This document shows, piece by piece, positions 27,590-34,626 of a stretch of 47,059 nucleotides of DNA. Positions within the stretch are counted from its first letter, which is position 1. The number at the start of each line of letters is the position of its first letter. Where the stretch lies: the NCBI GenBank assembly GCA_937950565.1, contig CALFCS010000134.1, positions 1 through 47,059 of the forward strand. Reading direction: 5' to 3'. This DNA is from an uncultured Lachnospiraceae bacterium. Its GTDB lineage: Bacteria > Bacillota > Clostridia > Lachnospirales > Lachnospiraceae. The notes below the pieces were generated by a model, which was given only the letters and a program-made list of their open reading frames with translations, was not told where the DNA came from and searched no databases. Made by a program: the position numbers and the translations under genes.

Positions 27590-28069
27590 ATGGAAAAAAT
27601 TACAAGCTTTACCATAGACCATATCCGCCTGAAACCCGGCATTTATGTTTCTCGTGTGGACGATGTGGAGAACCATCCGGTTACTACCTTTGACTTGCGC
27701 ATCACAAGTCCAAACGAGGAACCGGTTATGAACACAGCAGAGGTACACACAATCGAGCACCTCGGAGCCACTTTTTTACGTAATCACCCTGATTACAAAT
27801 CCAAAACACTTTACTTCGGACCAATGGGATGCCGTACCGGATTTTATCTGCTGCTTGCCGGGGAATATACCTCTATGGATATTGTCCCGCTCATGAAAGA
27901 GATGTTTACCTTTATCGCAGAATTTGAAGGCGCCGTCCCCGGTGCATCCGCGAAAGACTGTGGGAATTATCTGGATATGAATCTTCCTATGGCAAAATAT
28001 ATTGCAAAAAAATATCTCTCAGAAGTTTTGGAAGATATTACAGAAGAAAGACTCATTTATCCTCAATAG
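27590..28069 (+). CDS. luxS: S-ribosylhomocysteine lyase (AI-2 synthase)
   Basis: A 159-residue LuxS that cleaves S-ribosylhomocysteine to homocysteine and DPD, the precursor of autoinducer 2. Metal and catalytic residues are visible: His53 and His57 in HTIEHLG, Glu56, Cys81 in PMGCRTG and Cys124 in AKDCGNY. Length matches the family. SD AAAGGAG precedes the ATG. It has its own promoter and diverges from the mutase gene. Homocysteine formed here can be remethylated by the metF/metH products encoded 5 kb away. The pfs/mtnN nucleosidase that would precede it in the cycle is not in the window. Confidence 0.98.
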   Translation: MEKITSFTIDHIRLKPGIYVSRVDDVENHPVTTFDLRITSPNEEPVMNTAEVHTIEHLGATFLRNHPDYKSKTLYFGPMGCRTGFYLLLAGEYTSMDIVPLMKEMFTFIAEFEGAVPGASAKDCGNYLDMNLPMAKYIAKKYLSEVLEDITEERLIYPQ

Positions 28070-28108
28070 CATTTTTTGCAAAATCCTCTAGCCTATTTCC
28101 CGTGAATA

Positions 28109-28117
28109 TGCGATAAT
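28109..28117 (+). promoter_or_regulatory. Possible extended -10 promoter for the PLC-like gene
   Basis: TGCGATAAT (TGn plus -10) lies 48 nt before the ATG, but no good -35 is present. No terminator is visible after luxS, so read-through may also serve the gene. Confidence 0.35.
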
Positions 28118-28164
28118 AAAAATAGTTTGGGGAAAAAATAAATTTTGAAAGGGGTTTTCTTATT

Positions 28165-28986
28165 ATGCCAGCAGCATATACACATTATCGTTTTGGAAAG
28201 GATGTGCTCGAATGCCTTCCTTTTGTATACAAAAAACCAATCAAAAAATACCGGGAGCTTTTTGATATCGGCCTGCACGGGCCCGATATTCTCTTCTATT
28301 ATAAACCATTGTCATCCAACCCGGTGAGCCAGAGTGGATTCGCCATGCATGACAAGCCGGGAACAGAATTTTTTGAAAAAGCATGTGAGATTTACAAAAG
28401 TTTAAATAATCCAGACACTTTAAAAGCTTATTTATATGGATTCATATGTCATTTCGCATTAGACAGTACCTGTCATCCTTATATTGAAAAAATGACATCG
28501 GAAAGCGGCATTGACCACAACGAAATTGAGACAGAGCTGGACCGCTATTTTATGAGAAAGGACAGGATCCAGCCTTCCAAATATATTCCGGTTCAGCATA
28601 TTCATCCTAGAATAGAGGCAGGAATTATCATCTCACCCTGTTTTGATTCTGTTACACCGGAAAATATCGCTGATGCCCTAAAGGACATGATCCGGGTTCA
28701 TAAATTACTTCATGTCTCAGGAAACGGCAAACGAAAATGTCTTTATCTTGCTCTAAAGCTTCTCGGAAAATATGATTCTGTACAGGGACTTATCATGAAA
28801 CCGGAGACAAAAGACATCTGCCAAAAATACTGCATACTCCTGAACAAGCTTTATACAGAAGCCGTAACAGTTGCCGCTTCGCTGATTCAGCAGTATGCCG
28901 GCGTACTGGATCATGAAGGAACGCTTCCTTCACGCTTTGCCCAGACATTCGGCGCAGGCGAAAAATGGGAAGAATTATTTATTTAA
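28165..28986 (+). CDS. Zinc-dependent phospholipase C-like protein
   Basis: A 273-residue protein resembling the Zn_dep_PLPC family. Candidate zinc ligands follow the family pattern: THYRFGKDVL near the N-terminus, IGLHGPDILFYYKP, and HFALDSTCHPYIEKM. No signal peptide or membrane segment is visible, so it is probably cytoplasmic, unlike secreted clostridial alpha-toxin, and should not be read as a toxin. The family is widespread and largely uncharacterised in Lachnospiraceae. SD AAAGGGG lies 10 nt upstream. The UMF1 transporter gene follows after 24 nt, probably in the same transcript. Enzymatic activity and substrate are unproven. Confidence 0.78.
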   Translation: MPAAYTHYRFGKDVLECLPFVYKKPIKKYRELFDIGLHGPDILFYYKPLSSNPVSQSGFAMHDKPGTEFFEKACEIYKSLNNPDTLKAYLYGFICHFALDSTCHPYIEKMTSESGIDHNEIETELDRYFMRKDRIQPSKYIPVQHIHPRIEAGIIISPCFDSVTPENIADALKDMIRVHKLLHVSGNGKRKCLYLALKLLGKYDSVQGLIMKPETKDICQKYCILLNKLYTEAVTVAASLIQQYAGVLDHEGTLPSRFAQTFGAGEKWEELFI

Positions 28987-29010
28987 ATAAATCTATGAGA
29001 GGATACTGTT

Positions 29011-30240
29011 ATGAAATTCAAATTGACGTCTTTAGAAAAACAATGGATACTCTATGACGTGGGCAATTCTGCTTTCACACTTCTGACAGCCACCATTCTG
29101 CCAATCTATTTTAATTACCTGGCAGATACGGCAAAGATTGCCTCTTCCGACTATCTGGCTTACTGGGGTTATGCCATATCCATATCAACGCTTCTGGTTG
29201 CTGCACTTGGTCCGACACTTGGAAGCGTTGCGGACACAAAGGATTTCAAAAAGAAATTATTTTGTACAGCCTTGTTTTTAGGAGTGCTCTCCTGTGTACT
29301 TCTCGGAATCACTTCCTCCTGGCTTATTTTTCTTATTATTTTTGTCATAGCAAAGACCGCTTACTCTACCAGCCTTGTTTTCTATGATTCCATGCTCACG
29401 GATATCACGACGCCGGACCGGATGGACACGGTATCCTCCAGCGGATATGCATGGGGATATATCGGAAGCTGCATTCCATTTATCCTTTCACTGGTAATTG
29501 TGCTGAACGCAGAAAAGCTTTCTCTTTCTATGGCATCAGCCATGCTGATTGCATTTATCATCACTGCTGTATGGTGGTTCTTCACCTCTGTACCGCTCAT
29601 TAAAAATTACCGTCAGCTCTATTACGCTGACACCCAAAAACATGTGATTCGGAATAGTTTTTCACGCCTGGGGAAAACGCTAAAAGAAATTACACATAAA
29701 AAGAAGATTTTCTTCTTTCTTCTGGCATTTTTCTTTTATATTGATGGCGTCTATACAATTATTGACATGGCAACTGCATATGGCCAGTCTCTCGGTCTCG
29801 ACAGCACCGGACTTCTACTGGCGCTCCTTGTAACCCAGATCGTAGCATTTCCATGTGCATTGATTTTCGGCCGGCTTTCCAAAAAACAGCCTGCGGCAAG
29901 ACTGATCAAAATCTGTATTTTTGCTTATTTTTGTATTGCCTTATATGCCATAAAACTTGATTCACAATTTGATTTCTGGGTACTCGCCGTACTGGTCGGC
30001 ATGTTCCAGGGCGCTATTCAGGCCCTGTCACGTTCCTACTTTGGCAAAATCATTCCGGCAGATAAATCAGGGGAATACTTTGGACTCCTTGACATCTGCG
30101 GAAAAGGCGCTGCATTTTTCGGCACTTTTCTTGTATCCTTTATCAGTCAGCTTACAGGCAGTCCAAGCGCCGGTGTCGGTTCACTTTCCGCCATGTTTCT
30201 GATTGGATTTCTTTTGTTTGCCAAAGCCGAAAAAGCATAA
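29011..30240 (+). CDS. MFS transporter, UMF1/Atg22-like family
   Basis: A 409-residue integral membrane protein with about 12 hydrophobic segments. The start LTSLEKQWILYDVGNSAFTLL is typical of the UMF1 branch, related to the fungal vacuolar amino-acid effluxer Atg22. GPTLGSVADTKDFKKK marks the cytoplasmic loop between TM2 and TM3, and QALSRSYFGKIIP..SGEYFGL lies in the second half. Bacterial members have unknown substrates; efflux of amino acids or other small solutes is a family-level guess. It follows the PLC-like gene by 24 nt and ends at a strong bidirectional terminator. Confidence 0.88.
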   Translation: MKFKLTSLEKQWILYDVGNSAFTLLTATILPIYFNYLADTAKIASSDYLAYWGYAISISTLLVAALGPTLGSVADTKDFKKKLFCTALFLGVLSCVLLGITSSWLIFLIIFVIAKTAYSTSLVFYDSMLTDITTPDRMDTVSSSGYAWGYIGSCIPFILSLVIVLNAEKLSLSMASAMLIAFIITAVWWFFTSVPLIKNYRQLYYADTQKHVIRNSFSRLGKTLKEITHKKKIFFFLLAFFFYIDGVYTIIDMATAYGQSLGLDSTGLLLALLVTQIVAFPCALIFGRLSKKQPAARLIKICIFAYFCIALYAIKLDSQFDFWVLAVLVGMFQGAIQALSRSYFGKIIPADKSGEYFGLLDICGKGAAFFGTFLVSFISQLTGSPSAGVGSLSAMFLIGFLLFAKAEKA

Positions 30241-30261
30241 TGATTTTTTAATATCTATAAT

Positions 30262-30296
30262 ACAGCCCGCCACACGGCGGGCTGTCCACATTTTTA
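30262..30296. terminator. Bidirectional terminator between the UMF1 gene and trpB2
   Basis: A 10-bp perfect stem ACAGCCCGCC / GGCGGGCTGT (30262-30271, 30276-30285) with loop ACAC. On the plus strand it is followed by CCACATTTTT. On the minus strand the stem is followed by ATTATAGATATT, a weaker tail. It serves two converging genes. Confidence 0.8.
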
Positions 30297-31679
30297 CATC
30301 ATATTTCCCGGGAATTTAGGGATTCCATCGAAACCTTTCTGAAGATCTTCATCTGTCGGAATATAATCTTTCATCTCTTTATTGTGGAATTTCTCATATG
30401 CTACCATATCAAAGTATCCTGTACCGGTTAATCCGAATACAATCGTCTTCTCTTCTCCGGTTTCTTTACACTTCAACGCCTCATCAATAGCTACCTTAAT
30501 TGCATGGCTGCTTTCCGGAGCCGGAAGAATACCTTCTACTCTTGCGAAGCGCTCTGCTGCTTCAAAGACAGCTGTTTGTTCTACAGAACGTGCCTCCATA
30601 TATCCGTCTGCATAAAGCTGCGACAAAACAGAACTCATTCCATGATATCTGAGTCCTCCTGCATGATTTGCTGATGGAATAAAGCCACTTCCTAACGTGT
30701 ACATCTTCGCCAGCGGGCACACCATTCCAGTATCGCAGAAATCATATGCAAATACGCCTCTTGTAAGACTTGGGCAGGATGCCGGTTCTACCGCTATAAA
30801 ATGATAATCCTTTTCCCCTCTTAATTTCTCACCCATAAACGGAGAAATCAAGCCGCCGAGGTTAGAACCGCCTCCGGCACATCCAATAATAATATCTGGT
30901 GTGATTCCATATTTATCTAATGCAATCTTTGTCTCCATTCCGATGATGGACTGGTGCAGCAATACCTGGTTCAATACACTGCCGAGTACATATCTGTATC
31001 CTTCACTTCCTACAGCCACTTCTACGGCTTCTGAAATCGCACATCCAAGACTTCCTGTTGTTCCTGGATGCTCCGCAAGAATTTTCTTTCCAACTTCTGT
31101 CTCCATAGAAGGTGATGGAGTAACACTTGCACCATACGTACGCATCACTTCACGCCGGAATGGCTTCTGTTCATAAGAGCATTTCACCATGAATACCTTG
31201 CAGTCCAAATCAAGATAAGAACATGCCATGGAAAGCGCTGTTCCCCACTGTCCTGCACCAGTTTCCGTCGTTACACCCTTAAGTCCTTGTTTCTTTGCGT
31301 AGTAAGCCTGCGCAATAGCAGAATTTAATTTATGGCTTCCACTAGTATTATTTCCTTCAAATTTGTAATATATCTTTGCCGGAGTCTGAAGCTTTTCCTC
31401 CAGGCAGTATGCTCTTACAAGCGGCGCCGGACGATACATCTTATAAAAATCCTGTATCTCCTGCGGAATGTCAATGTAACGGTTATCATTATCCAATTCC
31501 TGCTTTACCAGTTCTTCACAGAACACGCCTGACAATTCTTCTGCAGTCATCGGTTTTAAAGTCTCTGGATTCAAAAGCGGTGCCGGTTTATTTTTCATAT
31601 CTGCCCGTACATTATACCAGGACTTTGGCATCTCACTTTCTTCCAGATAAATTTTGTAAGGGATTTTTTGATCTTTCAT
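30294..31679 (-). CDS. trpB2: TrpB2-type tryptophan synthase beta chain
   Basis: A 461-residue PLP enzyme of the TrpB-like (TrpB2) branch, which is longer than the ~400-residue TrpB1 and has an N-terminal extension (YKIYLEESEMPKSWYNVRADM). The PLP Lys117 lies in NTSGSHKLNSA; GAGQWG and GCAGGGSNLGG (phosphate-binding loop) are visible. It condenses indole with serine. No trpA is adjacent, consistent with TrpB2 acting alone, perhaps in indole salvage. A Trp-specific T-box precedes it, so expression should rise when tRNA-Trp is uncharged. An AraC-type regulator diverges from it. Confidence 0.93.
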   Translation of the reverse strand: MKDQKIPYKIYLEESEMPKSWYNVRADMKNKPAPLLNPETLKPMTAEELSGVFCEELVKQELDNDNRYIDIPQEIQDFYKMYRPAPLVRAYCLEEKLQTPAKIYYKFEGNNTSGSHKLNSAIAQAYYAKKQGLKGVTTETGAGQWGTALSMACSYLDLDCKVFMVKCSYEQKPFRREVMRTYGASVTPSPSMETEVGKKILAEHPGTTGSLGCAISEAVEVAVGSEGYRYVLGSVLNQVLLHQSIIGMETKIALDKYGITPDIIIGCAGGGSNLGGLISPFMGEKLRGEKDYHFIAVEPASCPSLTRGVFAYDFCDTGMVCPLAKMYTLGSGFIPSANHAGGLRYHGMSSVLSQLYADGYMEARSVEQTAVFEAAERFARVEGILPAPESSHAIKVAIDEALKCKETGEEKTIVFGLTGTGYFDMVAYEKFHNKEMKDYIPTDEDLQKGFDGIPKFPGNMM

Positions 31680-31720
31680 TTTGTTTTTCTCCTTTCATTT
31701 TCCGGGACAAAAGTTTTACA

Positions 31721-31768
31721 ACAAAAAAACTCTTATCCCACACAATTTCTATTGCAGGGACAAGAGCT
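31721..31768 (-). terminator. T-box-controlled attenuator terminator
   Basis: Minus strand 10-bp stem (CTCTTGTCCC-type arm with GGGATAAGAG), 17-nt loop, then a run of seven T. It lies about 40 nt before the trpB2 start codon. Confidence 0.85.
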
Positions 31769-31992
31769 ATTATACTCCTGCGGTGCCACCCGGCTTGATA
31801 TATCTGAATATATCCACTCATGCATACTATCATATGCGTCTTTGTTAACGAAGTTCTCTCTCCGTCTTACCTACTATCATTTCGGTTCGCCCTCAGAAGC
31901 CCATTCCTTAAAGCTCTGACCTGCTGCAATTCCACCATCTGCAGCTCTCTGTAAGGCAGCATACCATAAGTACTCACTCTTCCTCATCGGTT
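31721..31992 (-). ncRNA. T-box riboswitch, specifier UGG (Trp), upstream of trpB2
   Basis: On the minus strand the leader has a Stem I with a GNTG-type distal element near 31935. The specifier context is GAA-TGG-GCTTCTGAG, with the codon at 31901-31903. The conserved T-box GGGTGGCACCGC is at 31780-31791. The terminator hairpin GGGACAAGAG-type pairing (31757-31766 with 31730-31739, one G-U) is followed by TTTTTTT. UGG pairs with tRNA-Trp. Uncharged tRNA is expected to stabilise the antiterminator and permit trpB2 transcription. Confidence 0.92.
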
Positions 31993-31999
31993 TAAAAAA

Positions 32000-32028
32000 A
32001 CTTTATCACTCCAAATTACGATTGTCAA
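32000..32028 (-). promoter_or_regulatory. Promoter of the T-box/trpB2 transcript
   Basis: Minus strand TTGACA (32023-32028), 17-nt spacer, TAAAGT (32000-32005). This places transcription start about 7 nt downstream, at the foot of Stem I. Confidence 0.75.
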
Positions 32029-32107
32029 GAGCTTTTTTTCACATCATATAAAAATATCATCCTAATATTCCGAACAAACATTAACATTCCGAGTATTTTT
32101 ATTGCAC

Positions 32108-32137
32108 TTAATTTTCTTCTTATGTTATTCTTATAAT
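32108..32137 (+). promoter_or_regulatory. Candidate promoter of the AraC regulator
   Basis: TATAAT at 32132-32137 is perfect. The best upstream hexamer is TTAATT (32108-32113) at an 18-nt spacing, a weak -35. A weak -35 suits a promoter that needs an activator. Confidence 0.4.
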
Positions 32138-32167
32138 GGTATTTTAAAAGCAAAAGGAGTGGTTATT

Positions 32168-33040
32168 ATGAAAAAGCCTATGCATTTATTTTCCGCCCAC
32201 CATGTTGATAAGAATTTTTTAAGCAGGAACTGTGACCACTATTATTGCGAAGTACTATCCATTGCCTTTTTTCACGATTCACCAGAATGTACTTCCGGGC
32301 CATACCGACACAAACACGATGCTTATGAATTTCTGATTCCTTATGGTCCGATTCCTCTTCTCCTGCGTGAGGATACAGTTTATTTTGGAGAGGCAGGTTA
32401 CATTCACCCTGTACACAGCGGAAAAGAACATGGTTTTAAATCTCTTGTCACAAATATCAGCTATGATAATATTGTAGTTGACAAAGCTTTTCTGGAAGAA
32501 ATCATGCAGCAAAAACAATATAGCGGCAAGAAATTCCGTTCTTCCTTTAAGCTTACACCTGAACAAAAAGCTTATATCCACTTATTTAAATCTGAATTTG
32601 ACAGTGGTAATGCCTGTGACAGAGAAAAGCTTCACCATTTAGCTGCACTGATCACGACTTCGTTCCTGGAATCAGCATTTTCCGAAGAACGAAGCGATAA
32701 TGTAAATTTCCCCCAGTACCAGCAGGGAATCCTTCAGGTTGCAGCTTACATAAACCAACACTACACAGAATCTTTAGACTTGGAGACTCTCGCTGGTATG
32801 TGCCATTTATCAAAAACATATTTTATTTCTGCCTTCAAAAAGGTAGTAGGTGAAACACCTTACAGCTATCTTCTGCGGCTTCGGATTGCGAAGGCAAAAG
32901 TTTTACTCGAAACGACTGATTACACAATCAAGGAGATTGCAAACATGTGTGGATTCAAAAGGACAAATACTTTTACTTCCCATTTCCGTACCGTTACACG
33001 CATGACACCTTCCGAATACCGTAAGAATATACGAAATTAA
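32168..33040 (+). CDS. AraC-family transcriptional regulator
   Basis: A 290-residue regulator with an N-terminal cupin-like sensing region (HKHDAYEFLIPYGPIPLLLREDTVYFGEAGYIHPVHSGKEHG) and a C-terminal AraC DNA-binding domain (about 190-290) with two HTH motifs: LDLETLAGMCHLSKTYFISAFKKVVG and YTIKEIANMCGFKRTNTFTSHFRTV, ending in TPSEYRK. The ATG at 32168 follows AAAGGAGTGG; an earlier in-frame ATG at 32102 overlaps the promoter and has no SD. It diverges from the trpB2 T-box transcript, and its ligand is probably a small sugar-like or other effector. Its target is not evident. Confidence 0.88.
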   Translation: MKKPMHLFSAHHVDKNFLSRNCDHYYCEVLSIAFFHDSPECTSGPYRHKHDAYEFLIPYGPIPLLLREDTVYFGEAGYIHPVHSGKEHGFKSLVTNISYDNIVVDKAFLEEIMQQKQYSGKKFRSSFKLTPEQKAYIHLFKSEFDSGNACDREKLHHLAALITTSFLESAFSEERSDNVNFPQYQQGILQVAAYINQHYTESLDLETLAGMCHLSKTYFISAFKKVVGETPYSYLLRLRIAKAKVLLETTDYTIKEIANMCGFKRTNTFTSHFRTVTRMTPSEYRKNIRN

Positions 33041-33078
33041 AGGACCGGCTGCTTTTGCAGCACGGTCCTTATTTTTTC
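33040..33078 (+). terminator. Terminator of the AraC gene
   Basis: A long stem AAGGACCG...CGGTCCTT (33040-33047, 33063-33070) with an inner GCTGC/GCAGC pairing and TTTT loop, followed by ATTTTTT. The first base overlaps the TAA stop. It may also end the converging rplT transcript, although the T-tract on that strand is weak. Confidence 0.85.
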
Positions 33079-33106
33079 ATAGGAACTACGTTCCCTATAA
33101 AAAAAA

Positions 33107-33463
33107 TTAAGCAAGCTTGCTCTTTGCAAGTTCTGCAAGTGTTGCAAATCCTTCTGCATCATTTACAGCCATCTCTGCAAGCATTTTTCTGTTCATATCT
33201 ACATTCGCCACTTTTAATCCATGCATAAATTTACTGTAGGATAATCCATTCATTCTTGCCGCTGCATTGATACGTGCGATCCACAGCTGACGCATCTGGC
33301 GTTTACGCTGTTTTCTTCCTGCATAAGCAGATGTAAGCGCTCTCATAACAGACTGTTTTGCTACTCTGTACTGTTTTGAACGTGCTCCTCTATATCCCTT
33401 TGCTAATTTTAATGTTCTATTATGTCTTTTCTTTGCGTTAAGTCCACCTTTAATTCTTGCCAT
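33107..33463 (-). CDS. rplT: 50S ribosomal protein L20
   Basis: A 118-residue basic ribosomal protein, start MARIKGGLNAKKRHNRTLKLAKGYRGARSKQYR and conserved ARINAAARMNGLSYSKFMHGLK. It is needed for early 50S assembly and is the repressor that binds the leader of its own operon in Firmicutes. SD AGGAGG precedes the ATG. It is the third gene of infC-rpmI-rplT, 27 nt after rpmI. Confidence 0.98.
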   Translation of the reverse strand: MARIKGGLNAKKRHNRTLKLAKGYRGARSKQYRVAKQSVMRALTSAYAGRKQRKRQMRQLWIARINAAARMNGLSYSKFMHGLKVANVDMNRKMLAEMAVNDAEGFATLAELAKSKLA

Positions 33464-33490
33464 GTCTTATTCCTCCTTCAATCCTTCATC

Positions 33491-33688
33491 TTACAGATAC
33501 GGTAATACTTTCTTCATATTTTTCACATTTGTTGCGTCTGTAATCGTCGCCTGTCTGAGATTTCTTTTTCTCTTTGTAGACTTCTTTGTTAAGATATGGC
33601 TCTTATAAGCTTTATTTCTTTTTAATTTTCCTGTACCTGTTTTTTTGAAGCGCTTTGCAGCAGCTCTATTTGTTTTGATTTTTGGCAT
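33491..33688 (-). CDS. rpmI: 50S ribosomal protein L35
   Basis: A 65-residue basic protein, MPKIKTNRAAAKRFKKTGTGKLKR and the conserved KSHILTKKSTKRKRNLR. SD GGAGGAGC precedes the ATG. It sits between infC and rplT in the canonical order, 35 nt after infC. Confidence 0.97.
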   Translation of the reverse strand: MPKIKTNRAAAKRFKKTGTGKLKRNKAYKSHILTKKSTKRKRNLRQATITDATNVKNMKKVLPYL

Positions 33689-33723
33689 AATATGCTCCTC
33701 CTTCGATTCTTAATATTGTATTT

Positions 33724-34230
33724 TTAACGTTTTTCAGTTAAAACCATGCTCATATTTCTGCCTTCCAGTTTTGCAGGCTTCTCAATTGCAGCAACATCCC
33801 CCAGCAATGCGGCAAAATCATCCAAAATATGCTTGCTCTGCTGTACATGTGCCATCTCACGTCCTCTGAAACGCAGTGTAACCTTAACCTTATTGCCCTT
33901 CATAATAAATTTCTTGGCATTATTTACTTTCGTATTCAGGTCGTTTGTGTCAATATTCGGTGAAAGACGCACTTCCTTCACTTCAACTGTTTTCTGTTTC
34001 TTTCTCGCTTCTTTTTCTTTTCTTGCAAGTTCATATCTGTACTTGCCATAATCAATAATCTTGCATACCGGTGGCTGGGCCTTCGGAGCAATCTTAACCA
34101 AATCTAATTCTGCCTCCTGAGCCAGTTTCATTGCCTCTTTCGCAGACATAATTCCCAGCTGGTCTCCATTCTCTCCGATTACTCTTACTTCCTTGTCTCT
34201 AATCTGCCCGTTAATCATTAATTCGCTAAT
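33724..34230 (-). CDS. infC: Translation initiation factor IF-3, AUU start
   Basis: A 168-residue IF-3 if translation begins at the ATT at 34228-34230 (f-Met-Ser-Glu-Leu-Met-Ile-Asn-Gly-Gln-Ile). The N-domain contains INGQIRDKEVRVIGENGDQLGIMS, the linker is Lys-rich (RKEKEARKKQK), and the C-domain contains VKEVRLSPNID and KVKVTLRFRGREMAH. The ATT is preceded by GGAGG with 9-nt spacing. The ATG four codons later lies 21 nt from that SD and has none of its own, so it is a poor start. An AUU start is known for infC in other bacteria, where IF-3 discriminates against it and limits its own synthesis. It heads the infC-rpmI-rplT operon behind an L20-type leader. Confidence 0.95.
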   Translation of the reverse strand: MSELMINGQIRDKEVRVIGENGDQLGIMSAKEAMKLAQEAELDLVKIAPKAQPPVCKIIDYGKYRYELARKEKEARKKQKTVEVKEVRLSPNIDTNDLNTKVNNAKKFIMKGNKVKVTLRFRGREMAHVQQSKHILDDFAALLGDVAAIEKPAKLEGRNMSMVLTEKR

Positions 34231-34239
34231 TGTCTTGCA

Positions 34240-34395
34240 CCTCCATAAATAAAAAAAATGAATAGTTCCAGACTATCCACCTTACTATGCGCATAAAAAT
34301 TCCAAATAAAACTTCTATACTCAATATCAAACCAATAGTCACCCGCTTGTGCTATGGTGAGAGTGGATACTCTACTTTGTTTTCTGCCTTACGCA
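34240..34395 (-). ncRNA. L20-type autoregulatory leader of infC-rpmI-rplT
   Basis: A ~165-nt untranslated leader between the promoter and infC. TATCCAC in the 5' part pairs perfectly with GTGGATA about 70 nt later (near 34274-34280). The 3' GTGGATA overlaps the start of a short hairpin (GATAGT/ACTATT) followed by CATTTTTTTT just before the infC SD. This fits an attenuator in which the long-range pairing competes with the terminator. Assignment to the known L20 leader class is by context, not by covariance. Confidence 0.65.
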
Positions 34396-34401
34396 GATAT
34401 T

Positions 34402-34431
34402 ACTCTACCACAAAGATGGGCTCCCTGTCAA
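34402..34431 (-). promoter_or_regulatory. Promoter of infC-rpmI-rplT
   Basis: Minus strand TTGACA (34426-34431), 18-nt spacer, TAGAGT (34402-34407), with a TG one base upstream of the -10 (extended -10). Confidence 0.65.
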
Positions 34432-34502
34432 TCATTTTTTTCATTCTGCCCAACCTTTATAAAATTTTATATATTTATCTTTCACATTTCTTGATATTTT
34501 GC

Positions 34503-34531
34503 TTGAAACAGCAATCTTTTCATGCGATAAT
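34503..34531 (+). promoter_or_regulatory. Promoter of the NSS transporter gene
   Basis: TTGAAA (34503-34508), 17-nt spacer, GATAAT (34526-34531), with TGC forming an extended -10. Confidence 0.75.
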
Positions 34532-34559
34532 ATCTATATTATGTTCTATTTAGGATAAC

Positions 34560-34575
34560 ATACTATCAATAGTAT
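34560..34575. promoter_or_regulatory. Palindromic operator-like site downstream of the NSS promoter
   Basis: A perfect inverted repeat ATACTAT-CA-ATAGTAT, centred about 36 nt after the -10, in the untranslated leader. It has the size of a dimeric repressor operator. No cognate regulator is identifiable. Confidence 0.4.
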
Positions 34576-34626
34576 CACAACTCTATTCTATTTGGAATGT
34601 CATTTTACATGAGGAGGATTTTTATT

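Noticed and set aside
28165..28986. Alpha-toxin-like secreted phospholipase
   Set aside because: No signal peptide and no C2-like domain; the similarity is limited to zinc-site-like motifs.
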